DNA of 34,474 bases from a virus: the IMG/VR virus record IMGVR_UViG_3300044695_003172, positions 1 through 34,474 of that record; one strand, written 5' to 3'. The position numbers and the translations under genes are program-made. The notes under the pieces were generated by a model. It ran no database searches and had not been told where the DNA came from. It saw only the letters and a program-made list of their open reading frames with translations. This document shows positions 5,895-12,020 of the stretch, in pieces (position 1 is the first letter of the stretch; every line of letters begins with the position of its first letter).

Positions 5895-5967
5895 ACCTCT
5901 GTAGTTCAGTGGACAGAACGTTGGACTTCTAAGCCAAGCGTCGCAGGTTCGATTCCTGCCAGGGGTA
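5895..5967 (+). tRNA. tRNA-Arg(TCT)
   Basis: The acceptor is ACCTCTG/CAGGGGT with one wobble, the D stem GTTC/GAAC, and the anticodon stem TTGGA/GCCAA with loop CTTCTAA (anticodon TCT). The T arm is GCAGG/CCTGC around TTCGATT. CCA is not encoded. It reads AGA, the dominant Arg codon in this window's genes. Three tRNAs separated by only four bases indicate one transcript. Confidence 0.9.
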
Positions 5968-5969
5968 CA

Positions 5970-5978
5970 TGGTATAAT
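5970..5978 (+). promoter_or_regulatory. Extended -10 promoter upstream of ahpC leader
   Basis: TGGTATAAT (TATAAT at 5973-5978) just after the last tRNA. The predicted start is near 5985, leaving a leader of about 105 bases before ahpC. The start point lies inside the dyad at 5979-5995, so a repressor bound there could block initiation. Confidence 0.6.
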
Positions 5979-5995
5979 TATATTGTGACAATATA
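5979..5995 (+). repeat. Perfect 17-base dyad at the predicted ahpC transcription start
   Basis: TATATTGT-G-ACAATATA, eight-base arms around one central base, placed right after the -10 box. Its size and position suit an operator for a dimeric regulator. One half returns in inverted form at 6041-6051. Which regulator would bind is not known. Confidence 0.55.
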
Positions 5996-6060
5996 GTCGC
6001 TATGTCTATGTCGGGAAACATTTTTGTAGCGTGTTGCAACACTATATTGTCCTTAAATTT
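5985..6060 (+). ncRNA. Structured 5' leader of ahpC, or small RNA
   Basis: The 11-base arm at 5987-5997 (GACAATATAGT) is exactly complementary to 6041-6051. Stacked directly inside is CGCTA (5998-6002) with TAGCG (6027-6031), and inside that ATGT (6008-6011) with ACAT (6018-6021). The 3' side carries a nine-base bulge, part of the self-complementary GTGTTGCAACAC (6031-6042). The fold begins at the predicted transcript start. No riboswitch family was recognised. It may protect or regulate the ahpCD message or be a separate small RNA. Confidence 0.5.
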
Positions 6061-6090
6061 ATTTTAATAAACTAATAGAAAAGGTAAAAA

Positions 6091-6627
6091 ATGAAAACTA
6101 TCGGAGATAAGTTAGGGAACTTTGCTGTTACTGGAGTCAAGCCTGGAGCACTAACATATGATGACTCATCATTTGAAGTACTAACGCAGGATTCATTTCC
6201 TGGAAAGTGGAAGATCATTGTATTTTATCCAAAGGACTTTACTTTTGTTTGTCCAACAGAAATCGTTGCATACGATGCATTAGTCAATGACTTTAATGAC
6301 CGTGATGCAGTATTAATGACTGGATCGGTAGACAATGAATTTTGCAAGGTTGCATGGCGTAATGCTCATGATGATCTAAAGAAGACAAACTCGTGGGCTT
6401 TTGCAGATACTGCTCACCAACTTGCTGGAGATCTTGGAATTCATCACTCATCTGGTGTCACATACCGTGCAACATTTATTGTTGATCCAGATAACACTAT
6501 CCAGCACATTACAGTTAATAATCTTGATGTTGGTCGCAATGCAGATGAAGCACTTCGTGTTCTTGATGCACTACAAACTGGAGAACTCTGTGCATGCAAT
6601 AGACCTTTGGGTGGAGACACACTATAA
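6091..6627 (+). CDS. ahpC: Alkyl hydroperoxide reductase / 2-Cys peroxiredoxin AhpC
   Basis: Reduces H2O2, alkyl peroxides and peroxynitrite in the cytoplasm. The peroxidatic Cys54 lies in FYPKDFTFVCPTE. The resolving cysteines are C-terminal, Cys167 and Cys169 in GELCACNRPLGG, the two-cysteine CAC tail of mycobacterial-type AhpC. The conserved Arg region VTYRATFIVDP is present. At 178 aa it is close to the family length of 187-195 aa, with a shortened tail. AAAAGG about six bases upstream is the ribosome site. The stop overlaps the ahpD start (TAATG), so the two are coupled, as in actinobacteria where AhpD reduces AhpC. The gene is preceded by a folded leader. Confidence 0.93.
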   Translation: MKTIGDKLGNFAVTGVKPGALTYDDSSFEVLTQDSFPGKWKIIVFYPKDFTFVCPTEIVAYDALVNDFNDRDAVLMTGSVDNEFCKVAWRNAHDDLKKTNSWAFADTAHQLAGDLGIHHSSGVTYRATFIVDPDNTIQHITVNNLDVGRNADEALRVLDALQTGELCACNRPLGGDTL

Positions 6628-7139
6628 TGTCATGGGTTGGTCAGTTAAATGAAAACCTTCCAGAGTATGCTAAAGACATTAGGTTAAACCTTGACGCAGT
6701 AATTAATAGATCTACTATTGATTCTGATCAGGCTTTGTACATTGCAATTGCTGCAGCATTTTCTACTGGTAATTCAAAACTTCTTACATTTTTAGTTGCA
6801 AATGCAACTGATGAAGTGGAAAAGAATGCTGCTCTTTCTGCAGGCTCTATCATGGCACAGAACAATGTTTGGTATCCATATGTTGAAATGGCAGATGACG
6901 CAAACCTTAAGGGCCTTCCAGCACAACTTAGAATGAATGCTATCACGTCCCATGGGGGAACAACAAAGGCTAAGTTTGAAGCCTATTCTCTTGCTTCATC
7001 TATTGTCGGCAAGTGTCATTTCTGTGTCAAAGCACACTATGAAACATTAAAGCAAGAAGGCTACAGTGTTGAACAGTTGCGTGATATCGGAAGAATTGCA
7101 GCAACTATGAATGCTTTATCAAAAATACTTTCTGCTTAA
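6627..7139 (+). CDS. ahpD: AhpD, alkyl hydroperoxidase of the carboxymuconolactone decarboxylase family
   Basis: In mycobacteria AhpD passes electrons from lipoylated dihydrolipoamide succinyltransferase to AhpC and has weak peroxidase activity itself. The CxxC centre is Cys130-His131-Phe132-Cys133, with His137 and Glu118 in the same positions as the proton-relay residues of the Mycobacterium tuberculosis enzyme; the His at 132 of that enzyme is Phe here, with His one place earlier. At 170 aa the length matches. It is translationally coupled to ahpC. Having both partners lets the phage plug its peroxidase into the host lipoamide pool without needing AhpF. Confidence 0.92.
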   Translation: MSWVGQLNENLPEYAKDIRLNLDAVINRSTIDSDQALYIAIAAAFSTGNSKLLTFLVANATDEVEKNAALSAGSIMAQNNVWYPYVEMADDANLKGLPAQLRMNAITSHGGTTKAKFEAYSLASSIVGKCHFCVKAHYETLKQEGYSVEQLRDIGRIAATMNALSKILSA

Positions 7140-7143
7140 TAGA

Positions 7144-7172
7144 AGTCCTGGGTATGACTTAAAACTACCCAA
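7144..7172 (+). repeat. Hairpin/pseudoknot element, copy 1
   Basis: Starts with AAGTCCTGGGTATGAC. TGGGTA (7150-7155) pairs with TACCCA (7167-7172), and AAGTC (7144-7148) can pair with GACTT (7156-7160), an H-type pseudoknot. It lies between the convergent ends of ahpD and the gene ending at 7175. A near copy in opposite orientation lies at 18813-18840. It could end transcription from either side, but the U-run downstream is weak. Confidence 0.5.
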
Positions 7173-7174
7173 TG

Positions 7175-7303
7175 TTACTTTTTAGGATGCTTAGGTTCGT
7201 ATGGTGCAATCTTAGACTTAATGCGACCATCTTTGTACATTCTGACGATCCATCCATCTTTAATCTGAATAGGATTAAATGCTGTTGCTTTTTTCTTTGG
7301 CAT
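7175..7303 (-). CDS. Unknown small basic protein, 42 aa
   Basis: Begins MPKKKATAFNPIQIKDGWIV and ends YEPKHPKK. It is basic with a short beta-like core (GWIVRMYKDGRI). No family was recognised. It is the first leftward gene. Its ATG overlaps the preceding stop (TAATG), so it is coupled to the 344-residue gene. Its stop is three bases from hairpin copy 1. Confidence 0.55.
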   Translation of the reverse strand: MPKKKATAFNPIQIKDGWIVRMYKDGRIKSKIAPYEPKHPKK

Positions 7304-8337
7304 TATATTGAGTGTCTTTCTGTTTGTACCTTTGTATAATCCTTACCAAAGTCAGCAAATAATGCCTTATCTTTTTCACGATTAACAATTCCTCTTGACC
7401 ATGAGAAACCTGCGTCTCCACCCCATGCCAGCCACATAATGTATCCGTTAGATGGGTTTGCCTGGTTTCCCCAGTCCTTACCCTTCTTGTCCACTTCATG
7501 ACGTGAGAAGTATGAGAACATTCTCTTAACAGTACTAAGAGACAATGTTTCTCCTCTTGCTAACTGACCTGCACGAGTCCAGCCTACTGAAGTTCCTGCA
7601 CCAGTTGCTTTACCATCTTCTTTAAACTTAATTGCTTTTCTTGCTGCTGCTCTCGCTCCTGCTGGTGGAGAATATCCTTCAGCCTTTGATACTGAATCTG
7701 TTTCATATTCAACTGTGTCATCATCTTCCCAAAGGTCGTCTGCCTTTGCAGCAGGAACACAGTTAGGAACTGGCTTACCGTTATCTCCTGGCTTCATTCC
7801 ACGCTGCACATAACCATCCCAGCACGGTGCTTGCTTAGAGATATCTTCTGGACAACACTCTGACTTACCAATTGATGCATCATACATTGCCATAGCAACT
7901 TCTGAATCTTCTGGCTCTTGTGGAAGTGGATCAATAGCCACCATCAAAGACATCATGCATCCTGTATACAGGTTAGTTGCTTCCCAGTATCCATTTTCTT
8001 CTTGTTCAAATAATTGAATTAGTACTGCTGGATTTTCTGCAGTAGCCTCAAGAGAATACTCTCCACCAGGAACACCAAGCATGCCTTCACGCATTACATG
8101 GACTACCTGACCAATGTGAACCTCTTCATCAGATCCATGTGCTGTCATGGCGAAATCGCCTTCTTTTAAGTTTGGCATTGCTTTACCTATGTTTCCCTCA
8201 CTACGATTAATTGCATATATTTGTGCTGCTGCTTCTGCTCTAGAGGTATGGCAACCCATTACCTCATTGCTGCCCTCTTTTAACGCAGGGTATCCTGAGC
8301 AACCGTAACTTCCTTTAGCACCTACTTTATATGGCAT
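7303..8337 (-). CDS. Conserved phage protein with C-terminal W-rich domain, 344 aa
   Basis: The N-terminus has a Cys-containing GCSGYPALKEG...VMGCH motif (residues about 13-30), a short module often found at ends of phage proteins. The middle (about 55-140) looks beta-rich. A cysteine-rich linker contains SECCPEDISKQAPCWDGYVQ. The C-terminal third has GYSPPAGARAAARKAI, FSYFSRHEVDKKGKDW and GYIMWLAWGGDAG, a domain I recognise as recurring in viral proteins but cannot assign a function. Two or more modules are fused. It could be a virion-associated or head-maturation protein. The start is fixed by TGCTATAAT with six bases to the ATG; no Shine-Dalgarno site is visible. Confidence 0.7.
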   Translation of the reverse strand: MPYKVGAKGSYGCSGYPALKEGSNEVMGCHTSRAEAAAQIYAINRSEGNIGKAMPNLKEGDFAMTAHGSDEEVHIGQVVHVMREGMLGVPGGEYSLEATAENPAVLIQLFEQEENGYWEATNLYTGCMMSLMVAIDPLPQEPEDSEVAMAMYDASIGKSECCPEDISKQAPCWDGYVQRGMKPGDNGKPVPNCVPAAKADDLWEDDDTVEYETDSVSKAEGYSPPAGARAAARKAIKFKEDGKATGAGTSVGWTRAGQLARGETLSLSTVKRMFSYFSRHEVDKKGKDWGNQANPSNGYIMWLAWGGDAGFSWSRGIVNREKDKALFADFGKDYTKVQTERHSI

Positions 8338-8343
8338 ACAACC

Positions 8344-8352
8344 ATTATAGCA
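8344..8352 (-). promoter_or_regulatory. Extended -10 promoter for a leaderless gene
   Basis: On the minus strand TGCTATAAT, then six bases, then the ATG at 8337. A TG extension is present and no strong -35 is seen. Confidence 0.6.
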
Positions 8353-8617
8353 TGCCGTTTAGTCTGTTATGAGTTCTTATCCTGTGACAGTTAGCACAAA
8401 CCACTTCACACTTTTCGATCTCTTTCTTGATAGCCTTCCACGAAAAACCATCATGGATCATCCTTGACACATTGTATTTCTTGTCTCTTATGTGGTCAAA
8501 ATCTAATATAATATGATTATTGATTCCGCAGTCTACGCAGCCAGAATCTTCTTTTATCTTGGCAAGCATCTTTTTATACTGCTGCTTATTATAATGGTCT
8601 AACTCTTTGTCAGTCAT
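8345..8617 (-). CDS. HNH endonuclease, free-standing
   Basis: A single-domain HNH nuclease of 90 aa that cuts DNA using one metal ion. CVDCG and CANCH are the two zinc-binding pairs, with HIILDFDHIRDKKYNVS supplying the catalytic His (DH) of the beta-beta-alpha fold and CHRIRTH the last His/Asn-equivalent region. It is probably a mobile homing endonuclease or a packaging-associated nuclease. The start at 8617 (MTDKELDHYN) was preferred to one at 8653 because TATAAT lies at 8630-8625, seven bases upstream, and the longer version would begin inside the structured stretch. It is placed at the edge of a gene-free region. Confidence 0.8.
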   Translation of the reverse strand: MTDKELDHYNKQQYKKMLAKIKEDSGCVDCGINNHIILDFDHIRDKKYNVSRMIHDGFSWKAIKKEIEKCEVVCANCHRIRTHNRLNGML

Positions 8618-8653
8618 TGATATTATTATACCGTCAAATATTAGGTCCCACAC

Positions 8654-8866
8654 AAGTAATTCACCTGACTTGCGCCACGGTCTCTATCCAATGGGTAACT
8701 ACTCCATCACTAAGGTCCTGTGTGGGACAATTATATTGTAGCATAGTAATGGAGCAGTTTATAGACTTGCTCAGGTCTCCCCAGGTTGCGACCCTGGGCT
8801 TATCCGTACTCAGCAATAGGGTTGCTATAAGCAACTGCATGTATCATGACGGAATATTTTATTATA
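8654..8866 (-). ncRNA. Gene-free structured stretch, candidate noncoding RNA
   Basis: No convincing gene lies in these 213 bases between the HNH and Hsp20 genes. Inverted repeats are dense. A 10-base perfect pair is at 8645-8654/8719-8728 (GTCCCACACA/TGTGTGGGAC). CCCAGG/CCTGGG lies at 8780-8785/8793-8798, GTTGCT/AGCAAC at 8821-8826/8830-8835, and GCAGTT/AACTGC at 8754-8759/8833-8838 encloses several of these. A minus-strand TATAAT lies at 8735-8730. The orientation is not certain; no known RNA family was recognised. Confidence 0.4.
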
Positions 8867-9271
8867 CTACCTAATTTCGATAGTTTTTGGTAGTTTATCT
8901 TCTGGGATCTGTTTCTCAAGTTTGATATCTAAGATACCGTCCTTGAATTCAGCCCCAACAACTTCGACAAACTCAGGAAGAGTGAAGATATCAGTGAACT
9001 TGCGAGCAGCAATTCCCTTGTGTAGATACTCCGCACCCTCTGGTAACTCAGCGTCCTGCTTCTCGCCCTTAATTGTAAGTTTGCGATTGTCTAGCGACAC
9101 TGAGACATCATCCTTAGAAAAACCAGCCAAAGCAAATGAAAGAATATATTCTTTATCATTTAATTTGATTTGATTATAAGGTGGATAGTTTGTTGTTGTT
9201 GTAACCTTCTGAAGATTTGAGAAGGTGTTGAAAAATGGATCATTAAAAAGATCCAGTGCTGTTTTTACCAT
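8867..9271 (-). CDS. Small heat shock protein Hsp20 (alpha-crystallin family)
   Basis: An ATP-independent chaperone that holds unfolding proteins in the cytoplasm as oligomers. The alpha-crystallin domain spans about residues 35-125: YILSFALAGFSKDDVSVS, LTIKGEK, and the signature AEFKDGILDIKLEKQ. The N-terminal arm is short (FNDPFFNTFSNL). The C-terminal IEIR is close to the usual I-x-I anchor. At 134 aa it is a normal length. Hsp20 genes are common in T4-like and aquatic phages and are thought to help capsid assembly. It has its own extended -10 promoter and a leader in which the ribosome site sits in a possible hairpin. Confidence 0.92.
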   Translation of the reverse strand: MVKTALDLFNDPFFNTFSNLQKVTTTTNYPPYNQIKLNDKEYILSFALAGFSKDDVSVSLDNRKLTIKGEKQDAELPEGAEYLHKGIAARKFTDIFTLPEFVEVVGAEFKDGILDIKLEKQIPEDKLPKTIEIR

Positions 9272-9272
9272 G

Positions 9273-9295
9273 TTATTCCCCTTTCAAGCGAATAA
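9273..9295 (-). promoter_or_regulatory. Possible RNA thermometer masking the Hsp20 ribosome site
   Basis: On the minus strand TTATTC and GAATAA pair around a loop that contains the ribosome site AAAGGGG, partly paired with CTT. The hairpin ends one base before the ATG. It is short, AU-rich and close to the start codon, like the hsp17-type thermometers. Confidence 0.45.
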
Positions 9296-9326
9296 TTTAA
9301 TTCCCCCCATATGGGCAGGTAATAAT

Positions 9327-9335
9327 ATTATAACA
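9327..9335 (-). promoter_or_regulatory. Extended -10 promoter of hsp20
   Basis: On the minus strand TGTTATAAT, with a predicted start near 9320 and a leader of about 48 bases that contains the self-complementary CCCATATGGG and the masked ribosome site. Confidence 0.55.
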
Positions 9336-9337
9336 TA

Positions 9338-9368
9338 GAAAAGCAGGCCTGTCAAATAACAAGCCTGC
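9338..9368 (-). terminator. Rho-independent terminator after the holin candidate
   Basis: On the minus strand GCAGGCTTGT pairs with ACAGGCCTGC (10 bp with one wobble, 9368-9359 with 9352-9343), six-base loop, then TTTTCT. It ends the operon whose last gene is at 9384. Confidence 0.85.
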
Positions 9369-9383
9369 CAGTCTATAGTAAAA

Positions 9384-9683
9384 TTACTTTACTTGATTGG
9401 TTGTCTTTCCTCCGCCAGATGACTTCTTTGCAGGAGCCTTCTTTGCGGTCTTCTTTACAACCTTTGCAGACTTAACTGCCTTGTCAACCTCTTCAACTGA
9501 GGGCATTCTTCCGAATGCTGTGTCGTTAGGGTTGGCTGCTCTCAATACGACTGGTACAAGTGCACCAAGTAGTGAGTAGGCTAGTGTCTGTGGATCTGTC
9601 ACTCCAGAAGCATACAACGCTGTTGCTGCTCCAAGAACTGATCGTCCGTAAGACGCTAGTACCGCCTTGATTTGTTCGTTCAT
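9384..9683 (-). CDS. Membrane protein with basic tail, holin candidate, 99 aa
   Basis: Two weakly hydrophobic stretches are visible (about residues 13-26 and 32-50), followed by a Lys/Ala-rich tail (KTAKKAPAKKSSGGGKTT) ending NQVK. The same tail, KKSSGxGGKTNQV, ends the endolysin at 16683, which suggests they act together at lysis or share a localisation tag. A holin role is inference: size and hydrophobic segments fit, but the segments are mild. A very strong AGGAGG ribosome site lies before the ATG, predicting high expression. It is followed by a terminator. Confidence 0.6.
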   Translation of the reverse strand: MNEQIKAVLASYGRSVLGAATALYASGVTDPQTLAYSLLGALVPVVLRAANPNDTAFGRMPSVEEVDKAVKSAKVVKKTAKKAPAKKSSGGGKTTNQVK

Positions 9684-9693
9684 AATTTTCCTC

Positions 9694-9852
9694 CTAGGAT
9701 ATTATTTTTGTTAGTGATGCAAAGCCAATCCATAAACCAATAATTCCTGCGACTCCCGCAAAAACTGGTGGTGCTGGTACTGGCAATTTGAATGCAGCAA
9801 ATACTACGCCACATCCAAAACCTGTTAGTGTTGACAGAATAATGTCTTTCAT
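9694..9852 (-). CDS. XapX-type small membrane protein (DUF1427), 52 aa
   Basis: Begins MKDIILSTLTGFGCGVVFAA, followed by KLPVPAPPVFAGVAGIIGLW. The hydrophobic helix, the LPxPAPP turn, and a second Gly-rich helix are the XapX family pattern. Function in phages is unknown; a membrane or lysis-related role is possible. Its ATG overlaps the previous stop (ATGA), and it is followed by the strongly translated holin candidate. Confidence 0.7.
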   Translation of the reverse strand: MKDIILSTLTGFGCGVVFAAFKLPVPAPPVFAGVAGIIGLWIGFASLTKIIS

Positions 9853-10610
9853 CTGTATTCCTTTTCATTTGTTTTATATTGTTTAATAAATTCTAAAATT
9901 CTTTTTCTTTCATCTTCTGGCCATGTGGCAATTAAGATCTCATCAATTCCATTGCTCTCTATTTCTTTCACGATCAAATAAAATTCTTCATATGTAAAAT
10001 TTTCTTTTTCAGACTCATGCTCACCAGATATGCTATGTAGATAGTCTACTTCTTTCTTTGTTTCTCTTAATTTTGGAGTTATAGAAATCATAACCCTTTC
10101 ATTTTTAATGTTAAATTTATTTTTTTTGTACATTCTGTAAGGTATTATCATTCTACCTTTATTTTTTGATGCTGAATTAAAGAGGTGTTCGTTTGTAACA
10201 GAAATATAGTAGTCTGGTATATCATCATCTAGTTTAACTAATGTGTCTACATATTCTATTAGATAGTTTGATCTATCTATATTGCTTGACTGATCATTAA
10301 TACTTCCCAGGACACCACCGTACCCTTGTTCTGCTTTTTTGATATCTCCTGTGACAAAGTTTAATCTTAAACTATCTGGAGCAATACTGCTTATCGATCT
10401 ATTAATCATGCAAAGATATTGTGGAGAAATAACATAAGGCTTAATTGCAACAATATATGTCATGTTCTTTTCTTCTTTAGATAAGGCTCTTGATATACCA
10501 GAAAAGAAATCGCCAAGGAATATATTATATGTAAAAAGAACTCCAGAAACATATTCCGATGGAAGTTTTTTTACATGATCAAAGTTGGCTGCGAAAAAAT
10601 AAAAATTCAT
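9849..10610 (-). CDS. Luciferase-like monooxygenase family protein, copy 2 (253 aa)
   Basis: Bacterial luciferase-like enzymes are flavin-dependent TIM-barrel monooxygenases. Family landmarks are visible: YIVAIKPYVISPQYLCMINR (about residues 50-69), the DSLRLNFVTGD strand, and DRSNYLIEYVDTL. These correspond to the SPxxxAxxxATLDxxSxGRLxxNVVTG and RxxRxDEFL stretches of alkanesulfonate-monooxygenase relatives. At 253 aa it is much shorter than the usual 330-380 aa, and the N-terminal strand carrying substrate residues is atypical. Enzyme activity is therefore doubtful. It overlaps its paralogue by TAATG and XapX by ATGA. Confidence 0.65.
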   Translation of the reverse strand: MNFYFFAANFDHVKKLPSEYVSGVLFTYNIFLGDFFSGISRALSKEEKNMTYIVAIKPYVISPQYLCMINRSISSIAPDSLRLNFVTGDIKKAEQGYGGVLGSINDQSSNIDRSNYLIEYVDTLVKLDDDIPDYYISVTNEHLFNSASKNKGRMIIPYRMYKKNKFNIKNERVMISITPKLRETKKEVDYLHSISGEHESEKENFTYEEFYLIVKEIESNGIDEILIATWPEDERKRILEFIKQYKTNEKEYR

Positions 10611-11473
10611 TATTGCGCCTCTCTGATATTATTTTTTCTTGAGTTAACATAATCATTTATAAAAGGAACAATTACCTCTGCTTCTTCTGATGGAACAGCA
10701 TTAATAAGTAAATGATTTATTCCACGACTTTCAAGTGTATCTACAAAATCATAAAACTGTTCGTGAGTAAAGTAGGCAACATCTGAAACAATTTTAGGTA
10801 TCTCTCCTTTTTTCCATGCTGGCCTAATCGCATGATTTGTTAGCAGGTCTAGTTCTTTTTCTGTTTTTCTAATGATTGGAGTCATTGTTAGCATAACTTC
10901 TGTGTTTTCTATTTCAAGAGGAATAAGTTTGGATTTATTTTTTAAAACATCAGACCAACCACCACGAACATATATGTGATACGGCAAAATTATTTTGTGA
11001 TTGTATTTTTTAACTGCTTCGAAGACATAACTATTTGTTGTTGAAACATAAAAATCTAATGGTGTTTTATTTACAGCCATATTATTTAATGTGTCCAAAA
11101 ACTTGATCATATAGTTTGACCTGTCTACTGGATCTGAACTGTCGTTTATGTCTCCAACAATTCCATTGATATGGCTTTCTTTATCTTTAATATATCCTGA
11201 TATCAGGTTTATTTGAAGCCTGTCTGGATCTATCTCGTTTATAGAATCATGGATAGTCTGAAGGTATTGTGGAGATATTGTGTATGGTCTAATGGCAATA
11301 AGGTATTTAATATTTTCATTTAACTTAATATCTTTGGCAGTTCTTACAAACATATCTCCTTGTGTTGCATCATAGGTAAACATAACGCCAGAGAAATTGT
11401 TTTTGTTTAACACAGAAGGAGACATAGTACTTGTTTCATCTCCCATAATTCCACCAAAATAATAAAAATTCAC
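10610..11473 (-). CDS. Luciferase-like monooxygenase family protein, copy 1 (287 aa)
   Basis: Begins with GTG as MNFYYFGGIMGDETS. It shares with its downstream paralogue YLIAIRPYTISPQYLQTIH, PDRLQINLISG, a GxxGDINDSSDPVDRSNYM stretch, and an EQFYDFVDTLESRGINHLLI end. These match the TIM-barrel luciferase-like family. Copy 1 has about 34 extra residues, mainly between the middle and the C-terminus. It uses a GTG start in a GTGA overlap with the upstream stop. Two consecutive diverged copies suggest an old duplication with division of labour. A flavin-dependent reaction on a small molecule is the family role; here it is inference. Confidence 0.65.
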   Translation of the reverse strand: MNFYYFGGIMGDETSTMSPSVLNKNNFSGVMFTYDATQGDMFVRTAKDIKLNENIKYLIAIRPYTISPQYLQTIHDSINEIDPDRLQINLISGYIKDKESHINGIVGDINDSSDPVDRSNYMIKFLDTLNNMAVNKTPLDFYVSTTNSYVFEAVKKYNHKIILPYHIYVRGGWSDVLKNKSKLIPLEIENTEVMLTMTPIIRKTEKELDLLTNHAIRPAWKKGEIPKIVSDVAYFTHEQFYDFVDTLESRGINHLLINAVPSEEAEVIVPFINDYVNSRKNNIREAQ

Positions 11474-11616
11474 TCTTTTGCCTTACTGTAGTGTAGATCA
11501 CACAAATCTACAATCCTGCTTTCAGAATTTGCCCATACCTGAGTGCTTTCTTCTTCACACAATTCTTCCTCGCATATAAACAAGTTAAGATTTTTTGTGT
11601 GTTTTAGTACTATCAT
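11470..11616 (-). CDS. Unknown small acidic protein, 48 aa
   Basis: Begins MIVLKHTKNLNLFICEEELC, with three Cys and many Glu residues; ends DLCDLHYSKAKE. No family was recognised. It is coupled at both ends (TAATG with the upstream gene, GTGA with the downstream gene). An extended -10-like TGATAGAAT lies six bases before its ATG, so it may also be made from a leaderless message. Confidence 0.55.
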   Translation of the reverse strand: MIVLKHTKNLNLFICEEELCEEESTQVWANSESRIVDLCDLHYSKAKE

Positions 11617-12020
11617 TACTCTATTCTATCATAGTCTTCTGGTAGCAGTTTTTTTAATTCTTTGTATGCCCCAGAAATTTTCTTCATTGAATGGTAGTGT
11701 GGATAGGCAGAGCCAACCTCTCCATACTCGTCAAAGTAGGCTATCTCAGGCTCAATATCAATAACAAACTTACTTAGCCCTTCTTGCACATTATCTATAT
11801 ATTGGTATGCCCAGTCTCTAGAATCTGAAACAAATTTTAAAAATGCTTCATTTGATTTTTCTTCATCTGTTTTCTTTTCATCATTCATGGATTGCTGCAT
11901 AATTAAAAGTTGCAATGTGTTTGCAAGAATTGCGCGATTCTTTTTAACTTGCACTAAATATAAAGACAAAAACATCAAAGTTAAGAACAAAAAAGTTCCA
12001 ACCAATATAGACTCAATCAC
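11616..12020 (-). CDS. Membrane-anchored unknown protein, 134 aa
   Basis: One N-terminal transmembrane helix (SILVGTFLFLTLMFLSLYLV, residues 3-22) is followed by a basic stop-transfer (KKNR), a helical region rich in Gln and Glu, and a C-terminal part containing AFLKFVSDSRDWAYQYID. I have the impression that this soluble part recurs in actinophage proteins, but no function is known. ATGA overlap with the upstream gene. Confidence 0.6.
   Translation of the reverse strand: MIESILVGTFLFLTLMFLSLYLVQVKKNRAILANTLQLLIMQQSMNDEKKTDEEKSNEAFLKFVSDSRDWAYQYIDNVQEGLSKFVIDIEPEIAYFDEYGEVGSAYPHYHSMKKISGAYKELKKLLPEDYDRIE
11623..11631 (-). promoter_or_regulatory. Possible extended -10, leaderless spacing
   Basis: On the minus strand TGATAGAAT, six bases before the ATG at 11616. 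It lies inside the end of the upstream gene. Weaker than the others because the box is TAGAAT. Confidence 0.35.

Noticed and set aside
5808-5996. 62-codon frame across the tRNA genes
   Set aside because: It covers two complete tRNAs and part of a leader; no ribosome site.
8345-8866. Group I intron with HNH gene
   Set aside because: The flanking genes are complete and unrelated, so there are no exons to join, and no group I core was recognised. Kept only as a structured noncoding stretch.
8617-8874. Rightward 85-codon frame in the structured stretch
   Set aside because: No ribosome site or recognisable protein, against the direction of all neighbours, and it runs through the inverted repeats.
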